Notes: generated by a model not told the origin, from the sequence alone. Counted from the first letter of the stretch, positions 1 to 9,607 are shown. The stretch is 23,830 nucleotides of DNA from Reticulitermes lucifugus (GCA_026260175.1 JAKCWW010001010.1:16882-40711); one strand, 5' to 3'. Numbers and translations are program-made.

Positions 1-578
1 AAGGCCTACGTGCATCGGGACCATAAAGGGCCCGACCCATACTTCTATTCTATTCTATTCTATTCCATTCTATTCTAACCCCTCTCTCACCCTGGTTCTA
101 CCCTATTGGCTGTCGTCACATTACACGTTTTGCTACCCCTCCGTTCTTTCCAGAATCTACGTTATAGGCTATCTCTCCGACTCGGACTCTTGACCCGTGA
201 GGATGGGAACGATACGTTGTCCCAAAACGTCAGTAAACATTTACCACACGACGCCGCGATATAACCCAGAAGACCGCAGATTTCAGACACAGATCACTAA
301 AGGTATATTATAATCATTAATACAGAGTTCCACCTGGTCTTACCGAAGATGTATAAACATTTTAAGGAAACCAAGTGTTAGAGTTCTTACCAGAACAAGC
401 CTTTTAAACAACTTAATATTTCACCTTTTTGTTGATAATTGACAGACGTATCTGCTTACTTACTGTGTGCAGTCAGATGTGACTGTGAAGCATACAACAT
501 CTGCATTTATTTAACACGGAATATTTATTTCCATCTCGTGTAAGAACAATAAATTTTCAAGAAACAGAATCGTCATTT
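1..578. other. Upstream non-coding stretch
   Basis: No coding region is recognised here. The stretch holds a TTCTA pentamer microsatellite near its start. At 261-273 it holds the 13-mer ATAACCCAGAAGA after a CG-rich lead-in; the same 13-mer recurs at 23241-23253, so this is probably a scrap of a dispersed repeat. CpG density is high, unlike the 9-19 kb region. Confidence 0.5.
43..77. repeat. (TTCTA)n pentanucleotide microsatellite
   Basis: About seven tandem copies of TTCTA, with one substituted copy (TTCCA). A simple repeat. Confidence 0.85.
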
Positions 579-1124
579 CGGGTAAAATGAGACCTACCTA
601 TGTAGTGTAGCGCGGATAAAATGAGACATACTTACGTAGGGGAGCGCGGGTACGATGAGACATACCTATGTAAGGGGGCGCGGGTACAATGAGACATACC
701 TATGTAGAGGAGCGCGGGTACAATGAGACATACCTTTGTACGGAAGCACGGGTAAAATGAGACATACCTATGTAGGGGAGCGCGTGTAAAATGAGACATA
801 CCTATGTAAGGGTGCGCGGGTACAATGAGACATACCTTTGTACGGGAGCGCGGGTACAATGAGACATACTTATGTATGGGAGCGTGTGTACAATGAGACA
901 TAACTATGTATGGAAGCGCGGGTACAATGAGACATACCTTTGTACGGGAGCGCGGGTACAATGAGACATACTTATGTATGGGAGCGTGTGTACAATGAGA
1001 CATAACTATGTATGGAAGCGCGGGTACAATGAGACATACCTATGTAGGGTAGCGCGGGTACAATGAGACATACCTTTGTACGGGTTCGCGGGTACGATGA
1101 GACATACGTATGTAGGGGAGCGAA
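579..1124. repeat. 34-bp minisatellite, 16 tandem copies
   Basis: The anchor ATGAGAC recurs every 34 bp, starting at 587, 621 and 655 and ending at 1097, which gives 16 units. A typical unit reads ATGAGACATACC, TATGTAGGGG, AGCGCGGGTACA. Units differ by point changes such as CTATG/CTTTG/CTTATG and GCGCGGG/GCGTGTG. Two adjacent 102-bp blocks (835-936 and 937-1038) look identical, so a three-unit block was duplicated recently. Because 34 is not a multiple of 3, a long open frame on the minus strand (1003-632) is a repeat artefact. The array ends about 20 bp before a possible TATA box. Confidence 0.95.
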
Positions 1125-1142
1125 GGAGTGCCGAAGAACGTC

Positions 1143-1174
1143 TATATGGTGAATATTTAACGAACCCGCTCACT
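1143..1174 (+). promoter_or_regulatory. Possible TATA + initiator core promoter
   Basis: TATATGG at 1143-1149 is followed by TCACT at 1170-1174. Its A (1172) lies 29 bp after the TATA start, the usual arthropod spacing. It sits between the minisatellite and the first coding exon and would give a 5' leader of about 73 nt. The motifs are short and may be chance; an upstream non-coding exon is possible. Confidence 0.35.
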
Positions 1175-1244
1175 GCATCTGTAGTGTGATCAGCTTTAAA
1201 ACAATTGTTTTACATTCACAATAAATGAAGAAGTCCTGTGTGGT

Positions 1245-1479
1245 ATGCAAACTGAAAAACGCGCATTTGGAATTATGCTTAAGCCTATGTATAATTGCCC
1301 ACTTGTCTTCCTCTTTGTAATGTGTCACAGTTCAAATACGTTTGTTCCTGTAGCTCCAGGTGATACGTCGTGCCAAGACACCCTGGACTGTGCAAGGCTG
1401 AAACTGGGTGGGTACACATGTCAGAACTTCGTTTGTGTGTGCGACCCCACCACTGACACAGGCCTCTTCTCATGTAGAG
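1245..1479 (+). CDS. Exon 1: signal peptide and EB-like module 1
   Basis: The exon ends at AGAG before GTAAGA, in phase 1. It encodes a short N-terminus, a hydrophobic signal core and six cysteines spaced C-x5-C-x9-C-x4-C-x-C-x10-C. In-frame ATGs lie at 1245, 1275 and 1287; the later two put the hydrophobic core nearer the N-terminus. ATG 1225 opens a 31-residue out-of-frame ORF that ends at 1320 and overlaps the main start, which may reduce its use. Confidence 0.75.
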
Positions 1480-4400
1480 GTAAGAAAACTTTACTGACAA
1501 TCTTTTGAACATCTGTTGACATATGACGTTGCAGAGTCCTCTTTCTGAAGTTCTTCGTACTGACAGACGTGGTAATGCAAGGTAAAGCAAGTGTTTTCTA
1601 GCTGACTGGCGTGACCGAGATATTTACGGGAAGATGTATTTTACGGTAATTACAGTTCACAGTTTTTGACTCCGTGGATCTTGCAAATTTTCCACATTAT
1701 TAGCTTAATTTACTGTCGTAAGGTAGGCCTATTAAATCGCCGTGCTGTGTGTAAAACAGTCGACGGATTTTCACAAAATTTGGTACGGGATTTTAGTCAT
1801 TAGAAGATGTTAGAAAATCTTACCTTTCATACTATTGGTAGTAACAACATGGTGGATGCATGAACATACGAGTTAGAAGTGACACCAGTAGGCCTACCAC
1901 TGATTCTGGGATGGTGAAATTATATAATGTAATGAAATCGAAAAATACGCAACTTTTGTTTTGTTCATTTCATGTAGAATGTAAAAAACACGACGGTTGC
2001 ACACAATCTGTATTTATCTTGCGGCTTGCTATAGTACTACGACTACTACTACTAATAAGAATAATCATAATAATAATAATAACAATGTTTTCCTGCAGAA
2101 ATTTTGTGTGTCTTTCTCCTCACACCCAAAACTGGATCTCTATGTAAAAGAATTTCAGAGTGCTAACTTCCGCAAATGTACTGAGAGATGTAGGACTACC
2201 AGCTGCAGTTATAATTCTGTTTAATTGCGCTGCGACAAAATAAGAAACCTGACGCCTTCATCTCAAAGTATGTGCGCGCCCGCACACGTGTGCACTGTAT
2301 TAACTGACTGCTACTGACTGCTGTCAGGACATAGTAGTTAATTTCTGGTTAACTTATTGATATAGATCCTGAGACAGTAGGTCTATATTCCACTTCCTAT
2401 CCTTAAAAGTTCTACGATCAATTGTTAATATAATTCTACCTCTTTCTAGAAGTTTTTAAGTGGCCGCCTTCCGAAATATTTTCCACCGAAATCCACCCGT
2501 GTTGTATTGCCTACCGATGAAAATCATCGTCATTCAGTCACACTCAGTAAAATTACTCGGAGAATTTATTAAATACCGACGATTCTTGTGTGCAAGTTCC
2601 TGCAGGTCGAATGGTCGGCGACAAGTGTCTGATGGACTACGAGTGCGCCGAAGAGCTGAACTTGATATGCTCGAGGAACGAACCGAAGACATGTCGCTGC
2701 CGAAGAGGTTATATGTGGAACAAGATAACCAAAAGTTGCTACTTAGACGATGGGCATCATTACGATAATGGTACGCAGTTAAGGGCATCTTTCCCCCTCG
2801 AAGCTTTTAAAATACCCACTACGGGGCCTTTATTTTGTCTGACAAATATCATTTATCGCCCACCGCTATTCCGCCGCCGGTGTGGCCCGTCGGATGAGTG
2901 AGCTACCTTAACAAGATAAGCCATCAGACGGGAAGTGTAAAACGATATCTGTCAGATAACATAATGATCATATTCCACTTGTATAAACTCACAGGAAATA
3001 CTGTAGTAGTCTGCCGATACACATTAACTCTAAAATTACGAGTATATTACGCAAGGCAGCAGTCATAAGTGCGCGGTTGTAGTAGGAGAACAAAGTGTTA
3101 CTGGCACCGATGAAATGTCAGTACCAATATCAGCTTATCGAACTGATCTGTAATTCAATATACAGGAATACTTTATTCTGCTTTAGACACTTGTCATTCT
3201 CACAGCTCCAGAGTCATGTAATCGAAAAATGCACTTGAAAGATGAAGAAGATCTCTAATGTGATGTCTGCTAAAAAGGCCTAACAATTCAAATTTATCAA
3301 GAACACAATAAAGAAAGCATTTTTTATTTATATTTATTTATTTTGCATTTTGTGCAATTATAAGTCACGAAGAAATAAGTCTGATGGTATTGTTAGAGGG
3401 CAACGTGGTATGTATGGGTACTGTTATCTACAGGTGAAAATGATCACTCCACAACAGCATCGTATCATTCAGGGGTCTATGTGCATTAGGATTAGTATTA
3501 TTCGGGTGATCAAATCAAGAAGATTGAGATGGGTTGGGCATGTGGGAGGTATGGGGGACAGGAGAGGGGCATGCAGGGTTTTGGTGGGGAGACCTGATGG
3601 AAAGAGACCACTTGGAAGACCCAGGTGTAGATGGGAGGATAATATTAAAACGGCTCTTCAAGTAGTGGGATGGGGAGGCATGGAATGGATTGCTCTGGCT
3701 CAGGATAGGGAGAGTTGGCGGGCGATTGTGAACGCGGTAATGAGCCTTTGGGTTGCATAAAATACGGGGAATTTCTTGACTAGCTGAGGGCCTGTTAACT
3801 GCTCAGGAAGGACTCTCCTGCATGGAGTTAGTTATGTGTATTATAATTATGTGCTTGTATATCAATTTCGAAGTGTGGTGATCAGTTCCATGACCTTTTG
3901 CAGGTAACAAGGGGGTTGACCCGGTCCGTGACGCCATCGTCCTTGGATTCGTCCTCCTAGCGTTAGGTGCTTTCGTTTATGTGGGAATTAGAGTTTTCTG
4001 TACTTGGTGAGTAGGCCTAATTTAATTTCTGTAATCTGCTTTAGAGAACCAGTAAATCCTTTATTACCTCACCGTGACTTTTGTTAGAAACACAAAATCA
4101 TTTCAGATGCTCTATTCCCTTCATGTTTGCGCTCCAGCCAGACAGTCTCCCTTAATATTAAACAAATCAACACTTTTGCATAGCTCTAATTCTGCGGACA
4201 CGCCCTGACTTACAGACAGTTACCTTGCGGAAGGTCCGGCGCAAGTCGCAATTGAGTACGCATATGGTAAGTATAGGCTAGACACAAGGGAGTCCAGCTG
4301 AAATTCAGACTCCAACACACTGGAACCTGATCGGCTGCAGCATGAACCCCCCGGCCGCTTGCTTTTTCGCCCAGCAATATTCTTCCGCTACCTTCGTCTC

Positions 4401-7400
4401 GTTGGGATCAGGACGCCAGACGACAAAATACTGATAACGACATCCTTGTTCGAGGTCCAGCAGAAGTGGATGGTTGACGTTTGGCTGATTTCGGACGAAA
4501 AAATTATCCAGTATTGTCTGCCCTTTTTGCCCTTCCATTTCTGGTTTGAAAGCAGAGAGAAAGGAGCGCGCATAAGCGAACAGTGGCTCGCAAATTAAAG
4601 ACAGACATTAATTTGTGTTTCATATAAACGAAAACTCGTAAACCGAAGGATTACAGTATTTGGATTTTAGGAGGTTCTCACGGCGGTGGACACTACGTTA
4701 CGGTATTATGGGATGTGGCATGCGTAGTCTGACAGACAGGTATCAATATTAAGGGACGTTATACCAATTGTTTTGTCTTCTGATTGCAGCGGGAAGTATT
4801 TGAAACGACAGCACAGGCATCTGACCCGGGAGCTGGACGATGTATCTTACCAGCAACAGGATACTTGGGTTGCATCCTACAGGGGTGAGATATTTTATGT
4901 GACATTGCCCATTACATGATATAAAACGAACGCCATTTCGGAAGTTAAATCTGGTTGTGGGTTATTTAACTACAACGGTTATACAGAATCGACGAGCAGT
5001 AACATTTATGAGAGGATCTGGAAGAGACTGTGTCTCATTTAAGGACCTCTCCCTACATTCGCGTGATCGAAGTAGAAGAAACAATCATGAAGTGTTGTGA
5101 AAGCAGTACAACACTGAATGCATTTACTAAAACATGTCGTGATTAATCTTAATGTTCAATATTAGATTACAATGAAGATAAGCGAAATAACAGGAAAACT
5201 GACTTGGATACGGGATTAGGGCAAGTTATTTTAAATATAGCCATAAGCAATTAAAACTGAACCTTCTGTTTAATAGTTCATGGCAGGAATTATTTCAGGA
5301 AAACATTTATTTTTTGCATCGTGGTAATGAAAAGAGGCCTAAATCGGAAATGGCCGTAAATTAATCCCTGGTTTTTGAACACTGTATATATTTACAGTGA
5401 ACCAAGACATAGCAAATAACTACAATATAAAAGCGCTGTATGACTCCACATTAAGCAGTAGCCTGACTTGCATTTAATTGCGTATGACTTCATTTTTGAA
5501 GTTGTAGGCCTATTAACAAACCGTCAGACGAAAATATATTACACAAGTGTAATATATGTACGTAAATATAGAAGTACATATCAACTTATGGTTTAATTAA
5601 CAATGCTGCCAATAGCCCAAACAATATAACGTCGAGCGATACGGTTACTGACTGAACAATGAAGTGAAAAGAATGATACATGCATACATGTGAAAGCAAG
5701 CAGTCTAGGCCCAATCTGAGCTACTATACCGGCATTTGCGAGGAGGGATTGAAAGAAATCACGAGAAACAAGTTGGAATCAAAGACGTAACTTGGAGGGG
5801 GGTGGGTAAGATGGGGAAAATGCTCCCCCCCCCTAATATTTTTTCTACCTAAGAATAGTTTTTTTGGGCTATTGAGATGAAGAGGGGCAAATAAAAGAAT
5901 TGCGGTGACAGCGAGGGTAAGGGGTGTATGTATATTAAGGACGGTTCAAACCAATCTCCCCCCCTCTTTCGAACTTGACTCCTAATACCCATAGTGGATT
6001 TTACTCCCCCCCCCAGTGTTAATAACCACATTACACCCATGGTCGGAATACCTGTCTCCAGGCCGAGATGTGAATGCGGAGCCCCTCGAATATGAAGTAC
6101 GAGTGCTAGCCACTTAACTGAGACATTCGTCGTGTAAATATCGACAGTATCTACTTTTCTACACACGAATTTCTTATGAACTGACAAACAAACAACGAAA
6201 CTGTTAATAGGCCTACTCATAGAATACAGAACGTTCTGGGTTAATATTCTGAGTGGGAACTTTCGCTAGATTCGCAAATTTCAGGCCTCCAAAATGGCCC
6301 CCAAAAATTGCAAAACCCAATTCTGTACATGCTATGTATAACACAAAATTATGAGCTATATTCAATGCATGCAATAGGATGGTAAAGAGAAACTAAGGTA
6401 ATGGTACATTGCAGACTACAGACATAAACTTTGAGGAAGGTGAATTTATTTGCTATACTCACCATCAACCAGGCGGTCGGAAAAAATTCCCATTCCCTTC
6501 GATCTTCATTGTTGTTCTGCACCACAACACTGAATAACACTCCACATCTACTGGATGAGTCGAATGAATCATTTGTAGCTACATAGCGTATGTAGTACTG
6601 TCTAAATTGCAGTTCGACAGTGAAGTCACGGACTACTTGCATTCTGCACGCGAAACGACAAAGCTGTAGCTAAAATTATGTCACTTGCCGACTTGTTAAA
6701 CGACGTATTTTCTCCAAACCAAAAAACCCTTCACGGTATCACCCAATCATCCATCCTGTCTGGTAGTGGACATTGCATGCAGCGGTAGTCAGCTGTTTTA
6801 GGTGCGTTTGTTTGGCAAAGTTTATGTACATGAGAGGCACAGGGAAATCTGAGAGTCACAGAGCAGATAGTAGTTATATATGACAGCAGAGGCATTTATA
6901 AAACATCAAGGGTAAAATAGTGCAAGTTTCAAACCACAGAGGATACTTAGTTTTTGCGTACTAAGCTAGATTATTTAGCTTTCGATATGAAGTCGCACGA
7001 CACAGCGATAAAAGTCCAGAAAAATAACTATTCAGTTTGTTAATAACGTAGACACATTCATAAAACTGTCACTCCTTTTCGTTGATTGGTAAAATTGAAA
7101 GCGACCGTAGACGGCCACGTATGAAGCATCATGTCGTATTTCTATCTGTATGTTTTCTGTTTGCCGTAATTTTCTTTGGCGGCAGATAGATGAGTAGACA
7201 GACACAAGTATACAGGAAGATGATAGACGTATCTACAAATATGATACTTAACTCCATAAACCAAAGCCCCTCTTGAAGAGCTGGAAGTTGCTCAGCCAGT
7301 AAAAAGATTTAATTCTGTGGACCCCAAGTCATTTCATGTAGCTACTGCGCTCACAAGAGGCCATCACTAGCCCCTGTGCACAGCCAAATGAGTCCAGTCC

Positions 7401-8363
7401 ACAAAGCCTAACCTTACTTTATGAACACAAACTCAAAGCCAAGGCTTGGTTTATGCCTAAGTAACCCAACCTGAAGCGTGAAAGCCTAAATGAAACCTGA
7501 ATAGCTAATCTCCTTGATTATCTCTCAATGAAACAAACAAATCATCCAGATAAAACATAAAAATATAAAATCACGACGTTTCGGAATCTGGTTCTTAATG
7601 TTATATACCATCATCAGAACCTTTGAGAATTTATCTCAAAGACAAATCTTGGTGTTATAAATAATTTTGTTAGCATTCAATTTGTGTCAATACAAAAAAC
7701 CTGAAAGCCTAAGTTTCTGCCACTAAAATGACAACACAGAACCTAACTCAATTCAATTAAATTCAATTCAATTTATTCACATCCATATTGTTACAAATGC
7801 AACATAATCATGTTCAGAAGGTAGGGAGGGTACTAGCATCAAATCATCCATGTCTGGAAAGTCCTGTTACCTTTTCTGGTTATAAAAGTGCTGTGTTGCA
7901 TTTTAATTACACTAAACCATCAAAGTTCCTGCAAACAGGACGCACATTACAAGTGCCCCAACAGATGATAAGGTTACCAATTACCCTAATGTAAGTAGCA
8001 GCCATTCAAAGTCCCAATTTGTTGCAATTATCTCTCTTATTTGCAGTGGTGAGCTCACTTAATGGCACAGAGACGCGTTCTTCGCCTGGACTGGCACCCA
8101 ATTCATCCTTCCCCCTACACCCAACACCATGCATGGGACTGTTCCTGCCAAGTAGCTCTCTAGCTGCTGCCAATTCTGCACCTACAACGGCCTCCACCAC
8201 GTCTCCACCATCATATGAGGAAGCTCTTAAACACAAAGTAGTCCTCAGCAGCTTGCCACGTGCCACAACTGCTATTCTACCCACAGCCCAACCTATACAG
8301 GGCCCACCAAACAATATGCCAGGTGGTACTTTCATGTGCAATAGTCAGGGTGGTCTGAACTGA
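1245..8363 (+). CDS. Single-pass membrane protein with two EB-like Cys modules and a PPSY tail (5 exons)
   Basis: Five exons (1245-1479, 2606-2770, 3904-4006, 4790-4884, 8047-8363) join with GT-AG introns of phases 1, 1, 2 and 1. They give 304 codons plus TGA. Predicted layout: signal peptide (hydrophobic run [11 protein letters not shown]), Cys module 1 (residues ~43-77), Cys module 2 (~86-123), transmembrane helix (~144-165), a basic stretch (KYLKRQHRH), and a Ser/Thr/Pro-rich tail with PPSY at 253-256. Each module follows C-x5-C-x7/9-C-x4/7-C-x-C-x10/12-C, like EB modules of secreted and membrane proteins in arthropods and nematodes. PPxY motifs bind WW domains such as those of Nedd4-family ligases, so a trafficked or ubiquitin-regulated surface protein is a fair inference. 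The ATGs at 1275 and 1287 give a more typical signal peptide than 1245. An out-of-frame ORF (1225-1320) overlaps the start. A skipped exon in the 3.2-kb last intron cannot be excluded. The family was not identified. Confidence 0.8.
1480..2605 (+). other. Intron 1
   Basis: An AT-rich intron with no coding region supported. It holds two TAGGCCTA palindromes (1724-1731, 1889-1896) and a short (TAA)n-type simple repeat near 2065-2085. Confidence 0.6.
2606..2770 (+). CDS. Exon 2: EB-like module 2
   Basis: The acceptor is TCCTGCAG and the donor AATG before GTACGC. Both flanking introns are phase 1, so the exon is a symmetric, shuffle-competent module. It encodes six cysteines spaced C-x5-C-x7-C-x7-C-x-C-x12-C, with a CRCRRGY turn typical of EB/EGF-like folds. 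Module 1 has the same spacing plan, which suggests exon duplication. Confidence 0.8.
2771..3479 (+). other. Intron 2, first part
   Basis: Non-coding sequence before the LINE fragment. An open frame continues from exon 2 to 2901 but lies past a good donor site. Nothing else recognised. Confidence 0.45.
3480..3760 (+). mobile_element. LINE 3' end: C-terminal tail of endonuclease/reverse transcriptase ORF
   Basis: An open frame ending at TAA 3758-3760 encodes [18 protein letters not shown], then [20 protein letters not shown], then [12 protein letters not shown]. This RLRW-GH-GRP-G-RP-GRP-RW-D pattern is the well-known C-terminal tail of non-LTR retrotransposon ORF2 proteins in insects. The polymerase and endonuclease domains are absent, as expected from a 5'-truncated insertion. 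It lies in intron 2 in the host gene's sense orientation. No clear poly(A) tail or target duplication was seen, so it is an old copy. Recognised by motif, not by search. Confidence 0.75.
3904..4006 (+). CDS. Exon 3: transmembrane helix
   Basis: The acceptor is CCTTTTGCAG and the donor ACTTG before GTGAGT. It enters in phase 1 and leaves in phase 2. It encodes a linker (NKGVDPVRD), then a hydrophobic stretch [19 protein letters not shown], then RVFCT. This is a single membrane-spanning helix. Confidence 0.8.
4007..4789 (+). other. Intron 3
   Basis: It starts with GTGAGTAGGCCTAA, so a TAGGCCTA palindrome (4012-4019) overlaps the donor region. The stretch 4538-4305 on the minus strand has a 77-codon open frame with many charged and aromatic residues. 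No donor or acceptor and no family match could be assigned, so it is not called as a gene. Confidence 0.5.
4790..4884 (+). CDS. Exon 4: juxtamembrane cytoplasmic segment
   Basis: The acceptor is TGATTGCAG and the donor AGGG before GTGAGA. It enters in phase 2 and leaves in phase 1. It encodes a basic stretch ([13 protein letters not shown]), fitting the positive-inside rule after the helix, then an acidic and Gln-rich segment ([11 protein letters not shown]). Confidence 0.75.
5534..5557. repeat. Palindrome with 11-bp arms
   Basis: ATATATTACAC (5534-5544), a 2-bp spacer, then its exact reverse complement (5547-5557). It is AT-rich and may be chance or a protein-binding site. Confidence 0.8.
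5790..6020. mobile_element. Possible MITE with G/C-homopolymer ends
   Basis: A G-rich left edge (near 5796-5815, with GGGTAAGAT) and a right edge whose reverse complement begins with G9 then AGTAAAAT look like degenerate terminal inverted repeats. C runs lie at 5825-5833, 5958-5964 and 6006-6014. No target duplication was found, so the element call is weak; the homopolymers are certain. Confidence 0.25.
6463..6643 (-). CDS. Exon-like ORF on the strand opposite the host gene
   Basis: On the minus strand a TTTCGCGTGCAG acceptor precedes one base plus 60 sense codons and a strong donor, GTTGATG before GTGAGTAT. The peptide starts [17 protein letters not shown] and ends [11 protein letters not shown]. 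The codon mix looks coding and the splice sites are good. [10 protein letters not shown] loosely resembles the DFT...FRQ strand of insect Cys-loop chloride channel subunits, but the rest does not follow that family. No partner exon was found. It could be an exon of a nested antisense gene, an exon relic or chance. Confidence 0.3.
6657..7574 (+). other. Intron 4, middle part
   Basis: Non-coding with no recognisable repeat or exon. Its right end merges into the repeat-like stretch that carries the hammerhead-like core. Confidence 0.4.
7575..7617 (-). ncRNA. Hammerhead-ribozyme-like core (possibly degenerate)
   Basis: Read on the minus strand, CTGATGA (7617-7611) is followed about 28 nt later by GAAACGTC (7582-7575). 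These are the two conserved strands of a hammerhead core, and ACGT could form the minimal stem III seen in retroelement ribozymes. GG and CC next to the two strands could start stem II. Stem I pairing is poor by eye, so activity is doubtful. Similar motifs occur in Penelope-like retroelement ends and some SINEs. No reverse transcriptase is seen nearby. Confidence 0.3.
7621..7641. repeat. 8-bp inverted repeat
   Basis: CTTTGAGA (7621-7628) and TCTCAAAG (7634-7641) are separated by 5 bp. It abuts the hammerhead-like core and may belong to the same repeat. Confidence 0.7.
7746..7775. repeat. (AATTC)n short tandem repeat
   Basis: Imperfect AATTC/AATTCA copies, a simple sequence often found at the tails of insect retroelements. 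Confidence 0.7.
8047..8363 (+). CDS. Exon 5: Ser/Thr/Pro-rich tail with PPSY, stop codon
   Basis: The acceptor is TTATTTGCAG and the phase-1 entry matches exon 4. It encodes about 104 residues rich in S, T, P and A, with the motif [12 protein letters not shown] (PPxY plus acidic residues), and ends at TGA 8361-8363. The polyadenylation signal lies about 100 bp further on. CpG content is higher here than in the flanking AT-rich DNA. Confidence 0.75.
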
Positions 8364-8458
8364 AGAGCATAGTGCCACAACAGTGGAGAAACGAGAGTGA
8401 AGTGCAGGGTTGGTGCTGCTACTGAAAACTCTGGGCAACAGAATGGCATGCCATTGTT

Positions 8459-8464
8459 AATAAA
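8459..8464 (+). terminator. Polyadenylation signal AATAAA
   Basis: AATAAA lies 96 bp after the stop codon of the five-exon gene. It is the first such hexamer after that stop. A longer 3' UTR is possible. Confidence 0.5.
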
Positions 8465-9336
8465 ATAACAAGAACTGTGTGAGAAGTAACTCTGAAGTCA
8501 AAGAACCTTATGGGAATGAAAGTTACACAATTCTTTGTTTTATTCTTCATGTTTTGAATTGCAGATGATGGTTAACAAAGCTGTATGGCCTTCTTAGCAA
8601 GTACACCACTTGATCAGAAATATAAGGGACTGTGAGAGAATTGAAAGTCATCCTAGGGCATGTTCCTGATACAAGAAATATGAACTCCAACGCAATTGAC
8701 ATTTCTTTCTTATGTAGGATCAGAAACTGAAATGTCTGAACATGAAACAGTTCTGACATTAAATACCTTCAGGATACCAGGATGCCTAAGGTCATACATG
8801 CGTAAGACAAAACTGAGAAAGAATATAATTTCTTGGGACACTTTATTGCACACTTTACTTCAATGTCCAAGAACCATACAAACTGTGGACTGTATCATAA
8901 AGTTATCTGTATAGGAAAGTAATTTAATAGCAACATAATTCTTTTGAAACTGTGAGAGATGTGCCTGTTTAGCTAGCCAGACTAGACAATGCCTAGGAAT
9001 CCCATTATCTGAATTTGAGGAAGGGGTGCATTGGACTATGTACTGAAGAACTGAAAAGTCCTTAGCATAGTGTGTAGCAGATATTATTTAAAATGTTCTG
9101 TGAAGCTTTCTGTATTTAGGTCCATACTTGATGGCAAATATAAAGAACAAGCAGATGAACTCTAATATATGTATGCAGTGAACTATGGGATGAATGCGTT
9201 AGTCTTCTTTAATATCCATCTAAAACAGATATTGCAGACACTGTGTCAGGAAATGCTACGGAAAAAATACTACACAAACCAGCAAAGGATCATACCACCC
9301 CACGTAGAGATATTAGGAGTATAGTCTGATAGCTTA
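8465..9336. other. AT-rich stretch without a gene
   Basis: Open frames here are short and lack splice signals or coding character. It could be extended 3' UTR of the upstream gene. No repeat recognised. Confidence 0.45.
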
Positions 9337-9344
9337 CACATAAC

Positions 9345-9607
9345 CAGGGCTGCCGAGAGCAGGTTAGGGCCCAGGTAAAAAAATTTTTTCGGTCACCCCA
9401 GCAAGGGTGGACCGGCTAAAGACTGACTCTCAGTTGCAGAGTGACATAGGCTTCGTCTGAAAGGGTTACATTGTACAATTGGCAAATAATGATACTACCG
9501 AAAGAGATGAAAACTTATTTAAGACAGTTGAGCCCCTGGCCCCCTTCCGCACCGCCGGGCCCCATTAATTTGTACCGGCTTCCCCCTCCCCCATCTTGTC
9601 GGCACTG
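9345..9607. mobile_element. hAT-type MITE, 263 bp
   Basis: The left end is CAGGGCTGCCGAGAG and the right end, reverse-complemented, is CAGTGCCGACAAG. They share CAG and TGCCGA with a small gap, a typical short hAT terminal inverted repeat. The flanks carry near-identical 8-bp duplications, CACATAAC (9337-9344) and CACACAAC (9608-9615), with one mismatch; 8 bp is the hAT target-site length. The interior has GC-rich patches (GGGCCC) and no transposase, so it is non-autonomous. Its CpG content exceeds the surrounding DNA. Confidence 0.65.

Larger units (their letters stand above)
4885..6456 (+). other. Intron 4, first part
   Basis: Mostly non-coding sequence. It holds a near-perfect palindrome (5534-5557), TAGGCCTA copies at 5505-5512 and 6208-6215, and a homopolymer-rich C/G region (5796-6014). 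No exon with matching phase was recognised. Confidence 0.5.

Noticed and set aside
632..1003. 123-codon minus-strand open frame
   Set aside because: It is produced by the 34-bp minisatellite; the peptide is only the translated repeat in rotating frames.
4305..4538. 77-codon minus-strand open frame in intron 3
   Set aside because: The peptide looks somewhat coding-like, but no acceptor/donor pair, start context or family could be assigned.
8006..8341. 111-codon minus-strand open frame
   Set aside because: Antisense shadow of exon 5 of the plus-strand gene, which has matching splice phase and a PPxY motif.
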